Assembly (NCBI GenBank): GCA_003260075.1
Contig: QLIY01000652.1
Location: 30,354 to 94,353, forward strand
DNA length: 64,000 nt
Reading direction: 5' to 3'
From: Phallusia mammillata
Taxonomy: Eukaryota; Chordata; Ascidiacea; Phlebobranchia; Ascidiidae
Made by a program: the position numbers and the translations under genes. How positions within the stretch are numbered: position 1 is the first letter of the stretch; every line of letters begins with the position of its first letter. Below are positions 43,148 to 53,900 of the stretch, piece by piece. The notes under the pieces are model-generated. The model saw only the letters and a list, made by a program, of their open reading frames with translations, searched no databases and was not told the DNA's origin.

Positions 43148-44901
43148 CCGGATGAAACAGGACTGGGGGCCGGAAGCGGCCCGCGGGCCGTAGTTTGGCC
43201 ACCACTGGTCTAAGTATACTGTAGTAGTGCAAAAAAATACAGCTTATTTTGTACATTCTCTACTGAAGGGGTTTATTTTTAGCAAGCTAATCATTTTTCC
43301 TGTTTTCTTCGGTACTTCCCATGCAGACTCTCAGCAGAAGAATAATGTTTATCACACGAGTTCTGGTACAAACAAAAGCGTGTGTGACGTCATACCCATA
43401 GCCCTGTTGTTATTGTAGTCAAGTCTATTGTTGTTTCATATTTGCATGTAAGCACTGTTAGGTGAAGTAAAGCATGCACACACATTATAAATACTTATAG
43501 TTTCATCAATGTCTTTATTAGCACATTTTTTAATAGTTGTCAAAAAAGGAATTTTTGTGTTTATATGTTTAAAATTTCAAAGGTTTCAGGTAATTTTTAA
43601 TACAATAGTTTTCAACCGAATTTTAAAACTTGAGGGAAGGAATTTCCTCCTTTTTGTGCATGTAGTTTGTAAATCGATACTTTGATTCAGGGGATTGACC
43701 TATGAAGTTAATAGAAAACGCAATTGTAAATGATCTTTGTGTGGTTTAGCATCTACTATGCAGTATATTAGGGAGGATTAAAAATGATTTAAATTTTTAA
43801 GGGGGAAATTTATCAAAAAAAGTTGGAAACCACTGAGTTACTATCTTTCCCAAACACAAACAAAGTATATCCATTTCTAAAAACTGTCTTACTTATGCAT
43901 TTAACACATAAGCATGCCAAATTCAACCCTGAAATGTCTTATGCGTAAAAAATTAATGTTGTCGTTTTTTACACCATACCAATATCCTGTAAGTTGTATT
44001 GTTAGTTTTTCCAACTTATTAAAAGATGCCATTAAGGCGGTCAATGGTTCCGCTTTTAAGAAACTTCTGCTTTTTCACTTTTATGACGTCATGCTATCGA
44101 CTTCCTTCTAGGGTCACGTGGTACCATCGTGGAAGGCTCGATGTTTCGTTCTTCAGGAATTTCCCTCCACGTTGTCTTATTTTGACCCTGCAAAGAAATC
44201 GGCCAAAACAATTAACTCACTCTCGCTCCATGGCGCCACCGTTTTTACTGTGGGCAAAATTGCTGCCGAAGTTGGTAAGTGAATTGGTTCTTGGTTGCCT
44301 GTTTTGTGCAAGCTTGCGTGTTTCACGTATAGTTACGCTAGTATAGTTGAAAAAACAGCTCATGTTGACAGCTAGTATAGGTGATAATCACTGATAACTG
44401 TTACCGCAGGGGCACAAAGGATATTTTTACCGTTTTGTTCGTAAAGCAGATTTACAACTAGATATACTATTGAACGAATAGACATGCATTAATGGTTTAC
44501 TAGTTTAAAGCTCATAACCGTGAAATTTTTTAGTTATTTGCGTGTTGTTGTTGTTTAAGAAAACCCTTTTTCATTGTCACTATTAAGCAGCTATAACCGG
44601 ATTAGTTATTGTTTTAGTGCTTTTGTGTCGCTATGTTTTCTTTTACCAAGCGAAATACACTCCACTCAATTATCTAGTTTCATAGGTGATTCAGGCGTTT
44701 TATATTATAAACCAATTGCCATTGTAACCTAAACTATTGCTTACATTGATAGCTCTGAGTATGCGAAATCCACCCGAGCATCTCTTCTGCGTGAAAGTGG
44801 CCAGTGGGACGTTGTATCTTATCATTGCTACAAGCGACACCGAACGCAACGAATGGATTCAAGCTATTAAACCACTTTGTCGACGAAAAAGAGAAGAGTA
44901 A
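37484..44901 (+). CDS. PLEK: Pleckstrin (PH-DEP-PH adaptor)
   Basis: Nine plus-strand exons: 37484-37552, 38344-38514, 38915-39040, 39663-39837, 40270-40424, 42235-42341, 42553-42646, 44112-44274, 44753-44901, about 402 residues (vertebrate pleckstrins are about 350). N-terminal PH domain, residues about 15-120: YMEGFLIKRGHVRHNWKTRW opens it and the C-terminal helix has AEHEIWTEIIEAI. A DEP domain follows at about 145-240 (GVELQSWMWKNMG, VTSLMKVGLLDCL). The second PH domain, about 290-395, starts IKRGILFKRGHVVPSWKARC and ends ERNEWIQAIKPLC. Both PH domains keep the K-x-G-x-L phosphoinositide-loop pattern and the conserved C-terminal Trp. The linker before the second PH domain is longer and Ser-rich, explaining the extra length. 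The family binds phosphoinositides and acts at the membrane-cytoskeleton interface. PLEK versus PLEK2 orthology is undecided. Confidence 0.9.
39416..39584. mobile_element. hAT-like MITE related to 60928-61166, in a pleckstrin intron
   Basis: Shares CAGTGTTTTTTAAGGTGTTT, TTCTCCAGCGGTTTCCCAAA, AATGAAACACTTGCGGTCTC and CACCCAAACCAAACCTTA with the element at 60928. The target duplication is not recognisable here, but the sister copy has a perfect one. Confidence 0.6.
40506..40577. repeat. Poly(C) tract of 72 nt in a pleckstrin intron
   Basis: Uninterrupted C run between exons at 40424 and 42235, followed by a degraded CCCGAGCCCG repeat fragment with three CCTAAC units (about 40630-40650). Confidence 0.8.
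41390..41835. mobile_element. hAT-type MITE (GGTCC family), copy 2
   Basis: Sister of the element at 20555. Ends CAGCGGTTCTCCAAACT and AGTTTGAAAACCACTG; flanks cttcaaag and ctttaaag match at 7 of 8. The sequence AAAGGACCGCGAGCCCTCGA near the right end is doubled (about 41712-41808). It lies in the pleckstrin intron before the exon at 42235. Confidence 0.8.
42963..43207. mobile_element. hAT-type MITE with internal 56-nt poly(C)
   Basis: Ends CAGGGGTGGCCAAACT and AGTTTGGCCACCACTG are flanked by perfect gtctaagt copies (42955-42962, 43208-43215). A run of 56 C (43090-43145) occupies the middle and probably replaces lost bases. Located in a pleckstrin intron. Confidence 0.8.
44588..44670 (+). 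repeat. Short interspersed repeat, copy 2, in the last pleckstrin intron
   Basis: Aligns over about 80 bp with 1951-2035 (ATTGTTTTAGTGC, TTGTGTCGC, ACCAAGCGAAATA shared). Same orientation as the first copy. Confidence 0.55.
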
Positions 44902-46245
44902 ATACGAGCAACACAAACAGTGGAACTTGTACATTTGAAATTGACCAAGAGTGATGTAGCCTAATGGACGGCGTGTTTATAGCATTACTGAACATTGAAA
45001 ACGTTACATTTCGAGCGAAAAGCGTTGTGTTTTGTTTAATACATGGAAGTCGCATTTTGAAATGTCAAAACGGAAACGTTAAGAAAACCTCCCAATTAAA
45101 AAAAAAACGTTCTGATAAATTAAACAAAAATTAAATTTAAACAAAACGTTCTGATATTTACATTTGTAAGCATTTGCGTCATACCATTCGTATTTTAAAT
45201 TATTTTTTTGTAAGTTTGTATACTCTGGTGATAGTAAGATTGTATAATCAAGCAATTTATCAAAAGACGGTAAACTATCGACACGTCCTATGTCGGAATT
45301 GTAAAGTTTTATTAGCGTTGCCAATTTTTTATTGTGTTGTATTTTTCTTTTTACACGTTTACTTGTGCATCTATTTCGTATGATGGCGAAAATCTGTATA
45401 ATCTTGTACTGATTAAGCGTGTATTATTGGCCAACATAAAGTGTTAAACATGTCTGTGCGAAATTCACTAACCGTTCGATTGTAGAGTTGCAACCCAGCT
45501 CAAGCCATAAACTTGGTCCAAACATAATTTTTCTTAAACAAAACCCGAATTATTCCCAGAAGTTGGGACATTTACGCACTAAAAGCCGGGTAAAAAGTCA
45601 GACCCAAACCAAGCCCGCGTTTGCTTAAACTCAAACCCGGCCCGTTAAAGAAAGTCTCTTGCTGTACTGTTTAGGTTATAGCAAGCGGTTCGACTCTCTA
45701 AGATTACTGTTTAGGTTATAGCAAGCGGTTCGACTCTCTAAGATTAATGACAAAGCAAGCATCAGAAAATACCTGTTGGGATGAGCCATTGATATCGTAT
45801 GTAGGCTTTGTAAGATTTTTTGCGACTCTTTTTTCTGTCTATGCAGGATGAGTTAAATAGCAAGTCGAATAGACTGTTTTTATTTTAGTTGGCAGAGATC
45901 TGCTAGCAGCAATGCGACACCACATCACACAGAAAAAAGTAAAAAGAGGGTAGATGTAGTTGGAACAAATTTTAAAACAAGGACGTGTTCAGAATTGCAA
46001 TCCAAGGTAACCAGCAACAATTCGCACGGGTATAACTTGCACATACCGATACAATACTTACAATATCACGTTATTGTGACGTCATTGTTAACCAAAAAAT
46101 AACCCACACAAATGGACAAAGGTTATATTTTGTTCCAATTCACTTATAACTTATAGTTAAACATATTCGTGTGAATTTTGACGACAACTTTATGGGACAC
46201 GCAACGTGAAATAAAATACGTCATTGAAAACGTATTTTACGAACA
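44902..46245. other. Convergent spacer between pleckstrin and the MADS-like gene
   Basis: The two genes end tail to tail here, so both 3' UTRs fall in this stretch. A degraded CCCGAACCCG-type repeat lies at about 45484-45660 and a tandem duplication of about 45 bp (GTTATAGCAAGCGGTTCGAC) at 45660-45745. No other gene seen. Confidence 0.5.
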
Positions 46246-49200
46246 TCAGGTCATACACGATACTTGCTGGACGGACGGCCTTGTATTGTTTTGTCTTCTT
46301 TTGTGAACAGGAGGTCTAGGCTGGTACCTTCGAACGTGTGTATGCTAAACAAAAGGTAAGTTATAGTTACACTTACACAGCATATTAATACGGGCAATAA
46401 GTGTAAACCCTTTCCAAGCAAACAAAGTATAGTTGTTATTTCCCATACCAATGGTAATAGACCATAAAAAATGCATTTTTTAACTTTTCAATGTAAAGGC
46501 ATAAAGTCAGTAAATGATAAGCTGCAGACAGTGCACACTGTTCTCTTCAAACTATTAGACTTTTTCAAGCACTGTTTTCGAGAGAAAATATGCCCAAAGT
46601 AGCTTGGTGCAGCCCAAAACGATTAAGCCACAGCCAAATTAATCAGTACACACCTGGTACATTTAATGCAGAAAATAAATGGATTTACACACACAAACAC
46701 TACTCACCTCAAAATGATCCAGAAACTTGGACGTTTTCAACGATTCGGCCATAAAACGAATAATGTCACCCCTTGGGCCCAAATGTTCTACTATATCCAG
46801 TTTTATGTGATGAAAACGGTCATTCTCAATTATTTTTTTCAGTGGGTAGTACTTGTCACCTTTCAAAAAGTCTACGGTTGAAACCGTTCGCTCTATAAAG
46901 GTTCTACAGCGCAACAGAAGGCGTTGCGAATCGAGTTTTCTTGTCTTTGACGAACTTGACTCATCAGTCGTTTGTCGTTCTCGTTTTATCGGCAATCCCC
47001 TTTGTTGGGGTTCACGAAGCTTATCTGCAGGGGCACTGTACGACCTTTTCCTTGTGCGGGCATTTTCATCTGGCATCGGCGGAATCGTTGGAGTTTCAAG
47101 CAAAGGAGTTTTCAAGGGCCGGTTATTCAACACTGTGGTGTTATTTGAAAAGGTTGAATTAAAATACCTCCATTCTTTAGATAAACTTAAACGAGGTATC
47201 TTGTCTTCAGACCTTTTCTTCTGATGCACTTCTGGTGGAGAAACGTTTCTCTCAGATGCTGGATTTCTGTTGACCAGTCCCAAAGGTTTTAAACTCTTAG
47301 GAGCTTCTGACAGCTGTTTTAGCATTTCTAGTTTATTTTTCCGTCTTGCGTTATAGTAATGCACTGCAGAGTGCTTTGGATGTGGCGGTGTTCGGCAAGT
47401 AGTTGACTTACGTTGCAATGTCAAATTCCTCATGGGACTTTGGTTTAGGTCAACTGAAGGTGGTTGCGCGGATTTTGAACGTCGCTGGTTGCCCTTTGTA
47501 CTTCTGTTAAAAACTTGGTGTTGCAGGTCAGTATCAGGTGGAGTTTCTTGTTTGGCAATTGCAACCGGACTTTTATGCTGTGTTGTATCGCTTCTATCTG
47601 GCTTGTCTTTTGGTGGAACGCAGGGTTGTTTAGTTTTGTCCGAATGGTGCACAAGCTGGGCATGTTTGTTCTTCCTTTTTGATGCAAGAGCATCCACAAA
47701 GTCATAAGGATTATTGTTACTATCAACGTTGGTGCTCGCAAAGTTTCTTGGCGGAGATTTTTCTACCTTTGCAAATAGACTTGGAGTTGGCAATATACTG
47801 GGTGATGGATTCACTACAAAAGGTTTTAGTTCAGAAGCAGGTGTCTCTAAAACAGATTCTGTGCCTGAAGATGAATTAGACTCGCTTGTACCGGTGTCTG
47901 AGCTATCAGAAGATTGTGTTTCATTCTCATCTCCATCTTCCGAGGAGCTTGAGTCACTTGATTCAGAGTCATCACTTTCTGAAGAGCTAGATGACGCAGG
48001 TTTTGCCACCCTTTGATGGTTTGCTAATGGTTGCTTTGCTGCTTCTATTTCAACATTTATGTCCAATGAAAGCTCTGGAGTTTTCCGAATTACACCACTT
48101 GAACTCGGACCATTTCTGGTTAGGTTTGAATTTTGGTTTGTAGCTGACTTGGGTGATAAAAAAGTTGGTCTTGGCCTTGAAGCAGTTTTTGATTCCTGAT
48201 TGGGCGACTGTTTTGGCCTTTTTGTGGGAGGACCTTTTACAGGCTTAGTTGGTGGAGTTTTCGAAACTCTTTTCACCTTTGCAGCACTTGGTTTATTATT
48301 GCCAGATTTTCCCTTTTTAGATGCAGATCCAGCATTGTTCACCTTTGGAGTTGAGTTCATCACTTTTTTTTGGTTTCCAGAAGACTTGGGCGATTCCTGA
48401 TTTAGTTTTGGAACTGGGTCCACTACAGCGACAGAAGGGATGGGTTGGGTCACTCGACGCGGTGTTGGTGGTGAAAATGGTGTACTAGTTTGATGTGAAG
48501 TGTTCAGCAAAGTGTTAAGAAGAGTCCTCGTATTTTGCCGCTCACTATTTTGATTACTGACAGGGGAAGGCTGGTTGTTGTTGCTGTTAATGGTGTTAGA
48601 AGTTGCAGCTAGGTCTTGGGTTCGCTGGAGAAGGCTTTGCAAACCAGACATATTCTGTGTGAGAAAACAATGATGACCATATGTATACATAGCTGGTTAA
48701 AAAGAACAAAATGCAAATTAAATGCATTACCATCACCAAAAAAATATAAACTAAACCTTTTTTGTTGTTGTAAAGTAATGTAAGTAAGGGTGAAACAACT
48801 TTGCAGAAACAAAATTTGTTCAAATGACTATCGTTTGCAACAACGATTTACCAGAATGGTATGTAAGTACCATTTATAATAGAATACAAAAATGCAAAGG
48901 CTCTAGTGATGGGACGACACCAGGTTTTGAAGCGAGTATCGATACCGAGTATGAGTACCACATGTATATACCTTCGATACCAAGTACATAAGTGTAGTGT
49001 TGTACTTAGTTGTATATCACTGGCTAATTTATCTGCAATAGCCAGGGTACAAGTGTGCACACACACATGCAGAAAAATGTAATCCCCACGTGATAGCGAA
49101 AAAAATATACGTAAACTGGAGGAACTTTTTTCCAATTTTGTGCTGTCCGAAGCAAATATTGGCATAAAGTTGCCCGTATTCCTATGGTGTAAATCGACCT

Positions 49201-50558
49201 TCGGTACTCGCACGCTGGTATCGAAAACTGAGACAAAATATTTTGATACCGAGTATGAGTATCGATTCCACTGAAATTGTTCGATACCATCGATACCGAG
49301 TACCGGGTACGCGTCCCATCACTACTCAAAACCAATAGGCAAGTTTAAAAGTGGACTTACAAACGTTGAGGCCGAACAGAAGTATTGTTGTGTGAAGCGA
49401 TGTGAATCATTTTTAATAAGGTCGCCATTTTTCAGCTTCTGTATAAGCTCATCATTGCTGGCAAAGTAAGCTACATCCCCAGATGATGATGATCGAACAG
49501 TTACTGTAATCTATAGTTGAGCACAAATATATTAAGTGATGGTTACAAAACAACACAGGTTCTTTAAAAACCGTTAAACTTTAAAGCAGTGTTTCATACC
49601 GGAACGTTATACCGGAACGAAATAAATATTTTTTGGCTCAAATAACCGGAACGAAATACCGAAATAAAAAATATTCAAAATACCGGAACGGAATGAAATA
49701 CCGTTAAATTTTATTCCGGTATTTCGTTCTGGACATTTGACATGATACAATTGCTCAAAAATTTCGCGCCGTTAGGCTATAATAAAAAATAAAGCTCCTA
49801 CAATTTACATCCGTTTGACCATTGACAAATGTAATGTGACAAAACAAACACCGACAATAATTTTGTGTGTTGCAACTTTCTTCCTTTTTTCGCTTAATAG
49901 TTATAAAGACCACAAAGAAATGTTCGTTTGTTAAGACCGAAATACCGAAAAATACCTCTATAAATTTATTTTGGTCAGACCGGAACGAAATAAAAATATC
50001 GGTCCAGAACGAAATAACGAAATAAATAATGCTCAGAACGAATAACGTTATTTCATTCCGTTGCGGTATGAAACACTGCTTTAAAGATTGTAATTCTGCT
50101 TTTTTGACTCGAACTTTCCAACTAAAAATCACTAGTGCGAAAACTAAACCGATCTGGAAGACTTACAGGTATATAAATTAGAGAGCAAAAGCTAAAGCAA
50201 AATAAAAACCTTTTGGCAGACTGCAATATACGTAAATGTACCTTTCTTATTCAATTGTAAGTGGTGGCTAGTTGTTACCCTTACAATTAAGGACATTATT
50301 CACACTAATTATCAAACATACTAGCATGCGGTCTAAAAACAAGTTACTTCAGCACTTGAACAAAAAAAGACGAATAAAAATAAAGTTTAAGCGTCATACC
50401 AAAGCTCCAGTGGCTTCTTCAAGCTCGAAAGCTTTTTGCATAAGAGTCCGTTGCCGTGAAACATAAACTCTTTCATATTCTGCTACTGATGTTATGTCCT
50501 TGAGTACACGTCTTGATTTCGGTTTTCTTCGTAATCGTCTAGGTCTCGGAGAAAACAT
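46246..50558 (-). CDS. Large Ser/Pro-rich protein with a divergent MADS-like N-terminus
   Basis: Four minus-strand exons in frame: 50400-50558, 49361-49510, 46708-48654, 46246-46344, about 784 residues. The ATG at 50558 has an in-frame TAA 12 nt upstream. Residues about 1-20 are very basic (MFSPRPRRLRRKPKSRR). Residues about 30-80 read YVSRQRTLMQKAFELEEATG followed by ITVTVRSSSSGDVAYFAS, which matches the MADS pattern: basic arm, helix with K-A-x-E-L-x-x-x-T-G, then a beta strand, G-x-V-x-x-F-A-S. An intron splits it after TGAL at phase 0. From about 105 to 640 the protein is low-complexity: Asn/Gln-rich, then Lys/Pro-rich, then a Ser/Asp/Glu block (about 290-330). A folded, conserved-looking segment at about 680-750 (RCRTFIERTVSTVDFLKGDK, HHIKLDIVEHLGPRGDIIRF) is unknown to me. 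Probably nuclear. MADS assignment is inference: it is one residue shorter than SRF in the helix start. Confidence 0.75.
46520..46542 (-). ncRNA. 3' half of a hammerhead ribozyme (truncated)
   Basis: On the minus strand: GAACAGTG-TG-CACTGT-C-TGCAGCT, identical to the stem III hairpin, cleavage-site C and stem I 3' arm of the complete ribozyme at 17009-17060. The CTGATGA core and stem II are absent, replaced by unrelated sequence. It lies in the last intron of the MADS-like gene, in sense. Confidence 0.65.
48903..49330. mobile_element. MITE with TAGTGATGGGACG inverted ends
   Basis: The left TAGTGATGGGACG and right CGTCCCATCACTA are perfect inverses, and the interior repeats CGATACCGAGTA motifs in both orientations, so the whole element can fold. 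No clear target duplication. It lies in the second intron of the MADS-like gene. Confidence 0.65.
49587..50078. mobile_element. hAT-type MITE with perfect 8-bp target duplication
   Basis: Ends CAGTGTTTCATACC and GGTATGAAACACTG with ctttaaag on both sides (49579-49586, 50079-50086). The interior is built of CCGGAACGAAATA repeats. It lies in intron 1 of the MADS-like gene, inside the region that splits the MADS-like domain. Confidence 0.85.
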
Positions 50559-50969
50559 GGGATTCCTTTACACAACAGCCCTACTATTGACATTATTCGA
50601 AAAACAATGATACCTAAAACAAAATCCAATCATAAAATTTTTATGCAAAAATATGATAGATGAAACATAAAAATTTGACACAAACATACAAAATTATAAT
50701 GTGAAAAGTTAAAATGGTAAGAAACGCTTTAATAGTTGCATATTCAACTGCATAGAGCAAAAGTCAAATGTTACTAGGGATCATAATGGCAAAGATATAA
50801 AAGAGCAAATTACAAAATAGATTTTTTTCTCAGCAAGTATAAGAAAATGTACTACAAATTCACAGTGTCACAAGATAGTTTAAAAGTACAAAGTTTGCCT
50901 ATGCTTCAATTGCCAGGCAAAAAAGAAACAGTTAATGCTACAACAATTGACAAAGCTTCATGAAAATTG

Positions 50970-53900
50970 TTAGTCGTCTTCTAAGTTCAGGTTCTGCATT
51001 TGGATAGGAATTATATCAAAAGACAATACAGCAGCAAATTCTTCGAAAGGTATTTTTTTAGTAAAATCAATGAACTGCTCTTCATCCACATAACCAAGTT
51101 TGTTCACGTCAGCCTACAAAAAGACGCAACAGGTTTGAATGACAATAAAACTACACAGATATATACATACAATAAACAGTTTTCTTATTTCCAAGCATCG
51201 TTTTTTTTTCAACCACAACACCCCAATATGCAGTAAAATATTTCAAAGTTAACTGCAAAACAATGGCTTTTACAGAGTGAAAAACAAAATTGCAGTGTGC
51301 ATCACCCTTATACTCCTTCTGAGTGTAAGGTAAAGAAAAATATAGCCCATTAGTGTGTTGAAACTTTTAACCATTGAGAAACACCGCTTTCAGAAACTGA
51401 TTAGCTAAGGATAATGTTAAAGATAAAAAAACAGGGTAGTAAAACAATACAAAAACACACCTGCTTTACAAAGTTGTCAGCCATTTTCTCTAGATTTTCT
51501 TGCTCATCATCAGGGTAAACGTGTTTCAAAATTTTTTGCAAAATGTCGCTGGTGATAGGCTTGCCATTGTTCAACATTTCATAAATGACTGAATATAGTT
51601 ATCATGAACTTCGATTTACACTTAACTTGAACAAGGTGTTATATTACACTTACGAATTACCAACATGATAATAACTGGGTTTTATAATTATACATTATGT
51701 ACTGTATGATTAAAACCTAAAAAAACTAGAATAGTGGTTTTCCTATATATTGCCGTTTTTATATATACTACATCATATTTAACGATGTATCACATATACC
51801 ATTTACTATATTTATAATGGATATATATTTGGCACCTACATTTCATTGGGTCCCTATCTTTTTCCTGGCACTTTATAACNNNNNNNNNNNNNNNNNNNNN
51901 NNNNNNNNNNNNNNNNNNNNNNNNNNNNNNNNNNNNNNNNNNNNNNNNNNNNNNNNNNNNNNNNNNNNNNNNNNNNNNNNNNNNNNNNNNNNNNNNNNNN
52001 NNNNNNNNNNNNNNNNNNNNNNNNNNNNNNNNNNNNNNNNNNNNNNNNNNNNNNNNNNNNNNNNNNNNNNNNNNNNNNNNNNNNNNNNNNNNNNNNNNNN
52101 NNNNNNNNNNNNNNNNNNNNNNNNNNNNNNNNNNNNNNNNNNNNNNNNNNNNNNNNNNNNNNNNNNNNNNNNNNNNNNNNNNNNNNNNNNNNNNNNNNNN
52201 NNNNNNNNNNNNNNNNNNNNNNNNNNNNNNNNNNNNNNNNNNNNNNNNNNNNNNNNNNNNNNNNNNNNNNNNNNNNNNNNNNNNNNNNNNNNNNNNNNNN
52301 NNNNNNNNNNNNNNNNNNNNNNNNNNNNNNNNNNNNNNNNNNNNNNNNNNNNNNNNNNNNNNNNNNNNNNNNNNNNNNNNNNNNNNNNNNNNNNNNNNNN
52401 NNNNNNNNNNNNNNNNNNNNNNNNNNNNNNNNNNNNNNNNNNNNNNNNNNNNNNNNNNNNNNNNNNNNNNNNNNNNNNNNNNNNNNNNNNNNNNNNNNNN
52501 NNNNNNNNNNNNNNNNNNNNNNNNNNNNNNNNNNNNNNNNNNNNNNNNNNNNNNNNNNNNNNNNNNNNNNNNNNNNNNNNNNNNNNNNNNNNNNNNNNNN
52601 NNNNNNNNNNNNNNNNNNNNNNNNNNNNNNNNNNNNNNNNNNNNNNNNNNNNNNNNNNNNNNNNNNNNNNNNNNNNNNNNNNNNNNNNNNNNNNNNNNNN
52701 NNNNNNNNNNNTTTGGGGGCCTGTGGGTGAACCGCTGGGTCAATCCGGGTCAAACTTCAGGAGGATCAAATTTGGATTATTAACTAACATCTCTGTAAAT
52801 TTGAATAAATTTAAAGCACTCATTCTTGACCAAACACGCCTCACAAACCAGCGTTAGACAGAAAAAATAAAAAAATAAATACGGACAAAAACAATATGCG
52901 TCCCCTTCAGGGAAGGGGACCCATAATGAGCTAGATAACTTAATAAAACGACATAGCATTGCTGCGCAAAAACAGCTGTTTTCTAATCACCGATACACGA
53001 CTGTCTCGTAAAACGTCCGTCCGGGCGTCAAGCTGAGCACTCCCGCTGCATTTACCCGTTTTAATCGTAAATAAGTGAATTCTGAGCACTCCTGCTGTAT
53101 TCACCCGCCTTAATCGTAAACAAGTGAATTACTACCTTGAAATTTGAGACTTCTATCTGACTGACAGTGTACACATATTATGGACTGTAAAAGTAACTAT
53201 TTGGCCGAATAACGCAAATTTTTAAATACTAAACGAATAACCTACTGCAAACAATTGTTTAACATTTCAGCACATTGGGGCGGCCCAAAACTTATCATTT
53301 TTGGGTTTAAGGGGTAAACATGGGTCAATCCAATAAAAAGTTACAAAATTCTTTAGAATAGCTTACATTGCACCAACCAACAAAGCATGAAACCCTCAGA
53401 TTATGTACTTGGGTCAGTACAGCCGTTTTTATTTTTTTTCGATTTGGGGGCCTGTGGGTGAACCGCTGGGTCGTTTGGGGACAAACTTCAGGAGGATAAA
53501 ATTCGGAACAATAACTAACATCTGTGCAAATTTGAATACATTTAAAGCACTCTTTTTTGACCAAATGCATTTAACAAACCAGTGTTAGACAGAAACGAAT
53601 ATTTTGGGGTTTAAGGGGTGGAAACGGGTAAATCTTTTTTTAAGGTACAAAATTATTTGAAATACCTTATATTGCACCAAACAACAAAGCATATAACTCC
53701 TAAATGAAGTACTTTAGCAAGTGTAGCCGTTTTAAAAAGTTCACGTTTTGGGGGGCTGTGGGTAAACCGAGGGATCAAACGGGGTCAAAATTCACATGGA
53801 CCATCTTTAGACCAATGTCTATATTGTGTGTAAATTTGAAAAAGTTTGAACCATTCTTTCTTGACCAAAATGTGGAAACAAATCCGCGTTAGAAAGAAAA

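Noticed and set aside
47432-48400. Plus-strand open frames opposite the MADS-like gene (e.g. 47432-47707, 47714-48016)
   Set aside because: They mirror the Ser-rich minus-strand exon and have no family resemblance or splice context.
51790-52857. Long open frames of 299-346 codons
   Set aside because: They run through 832 N bases and have no real sequence in the middle.
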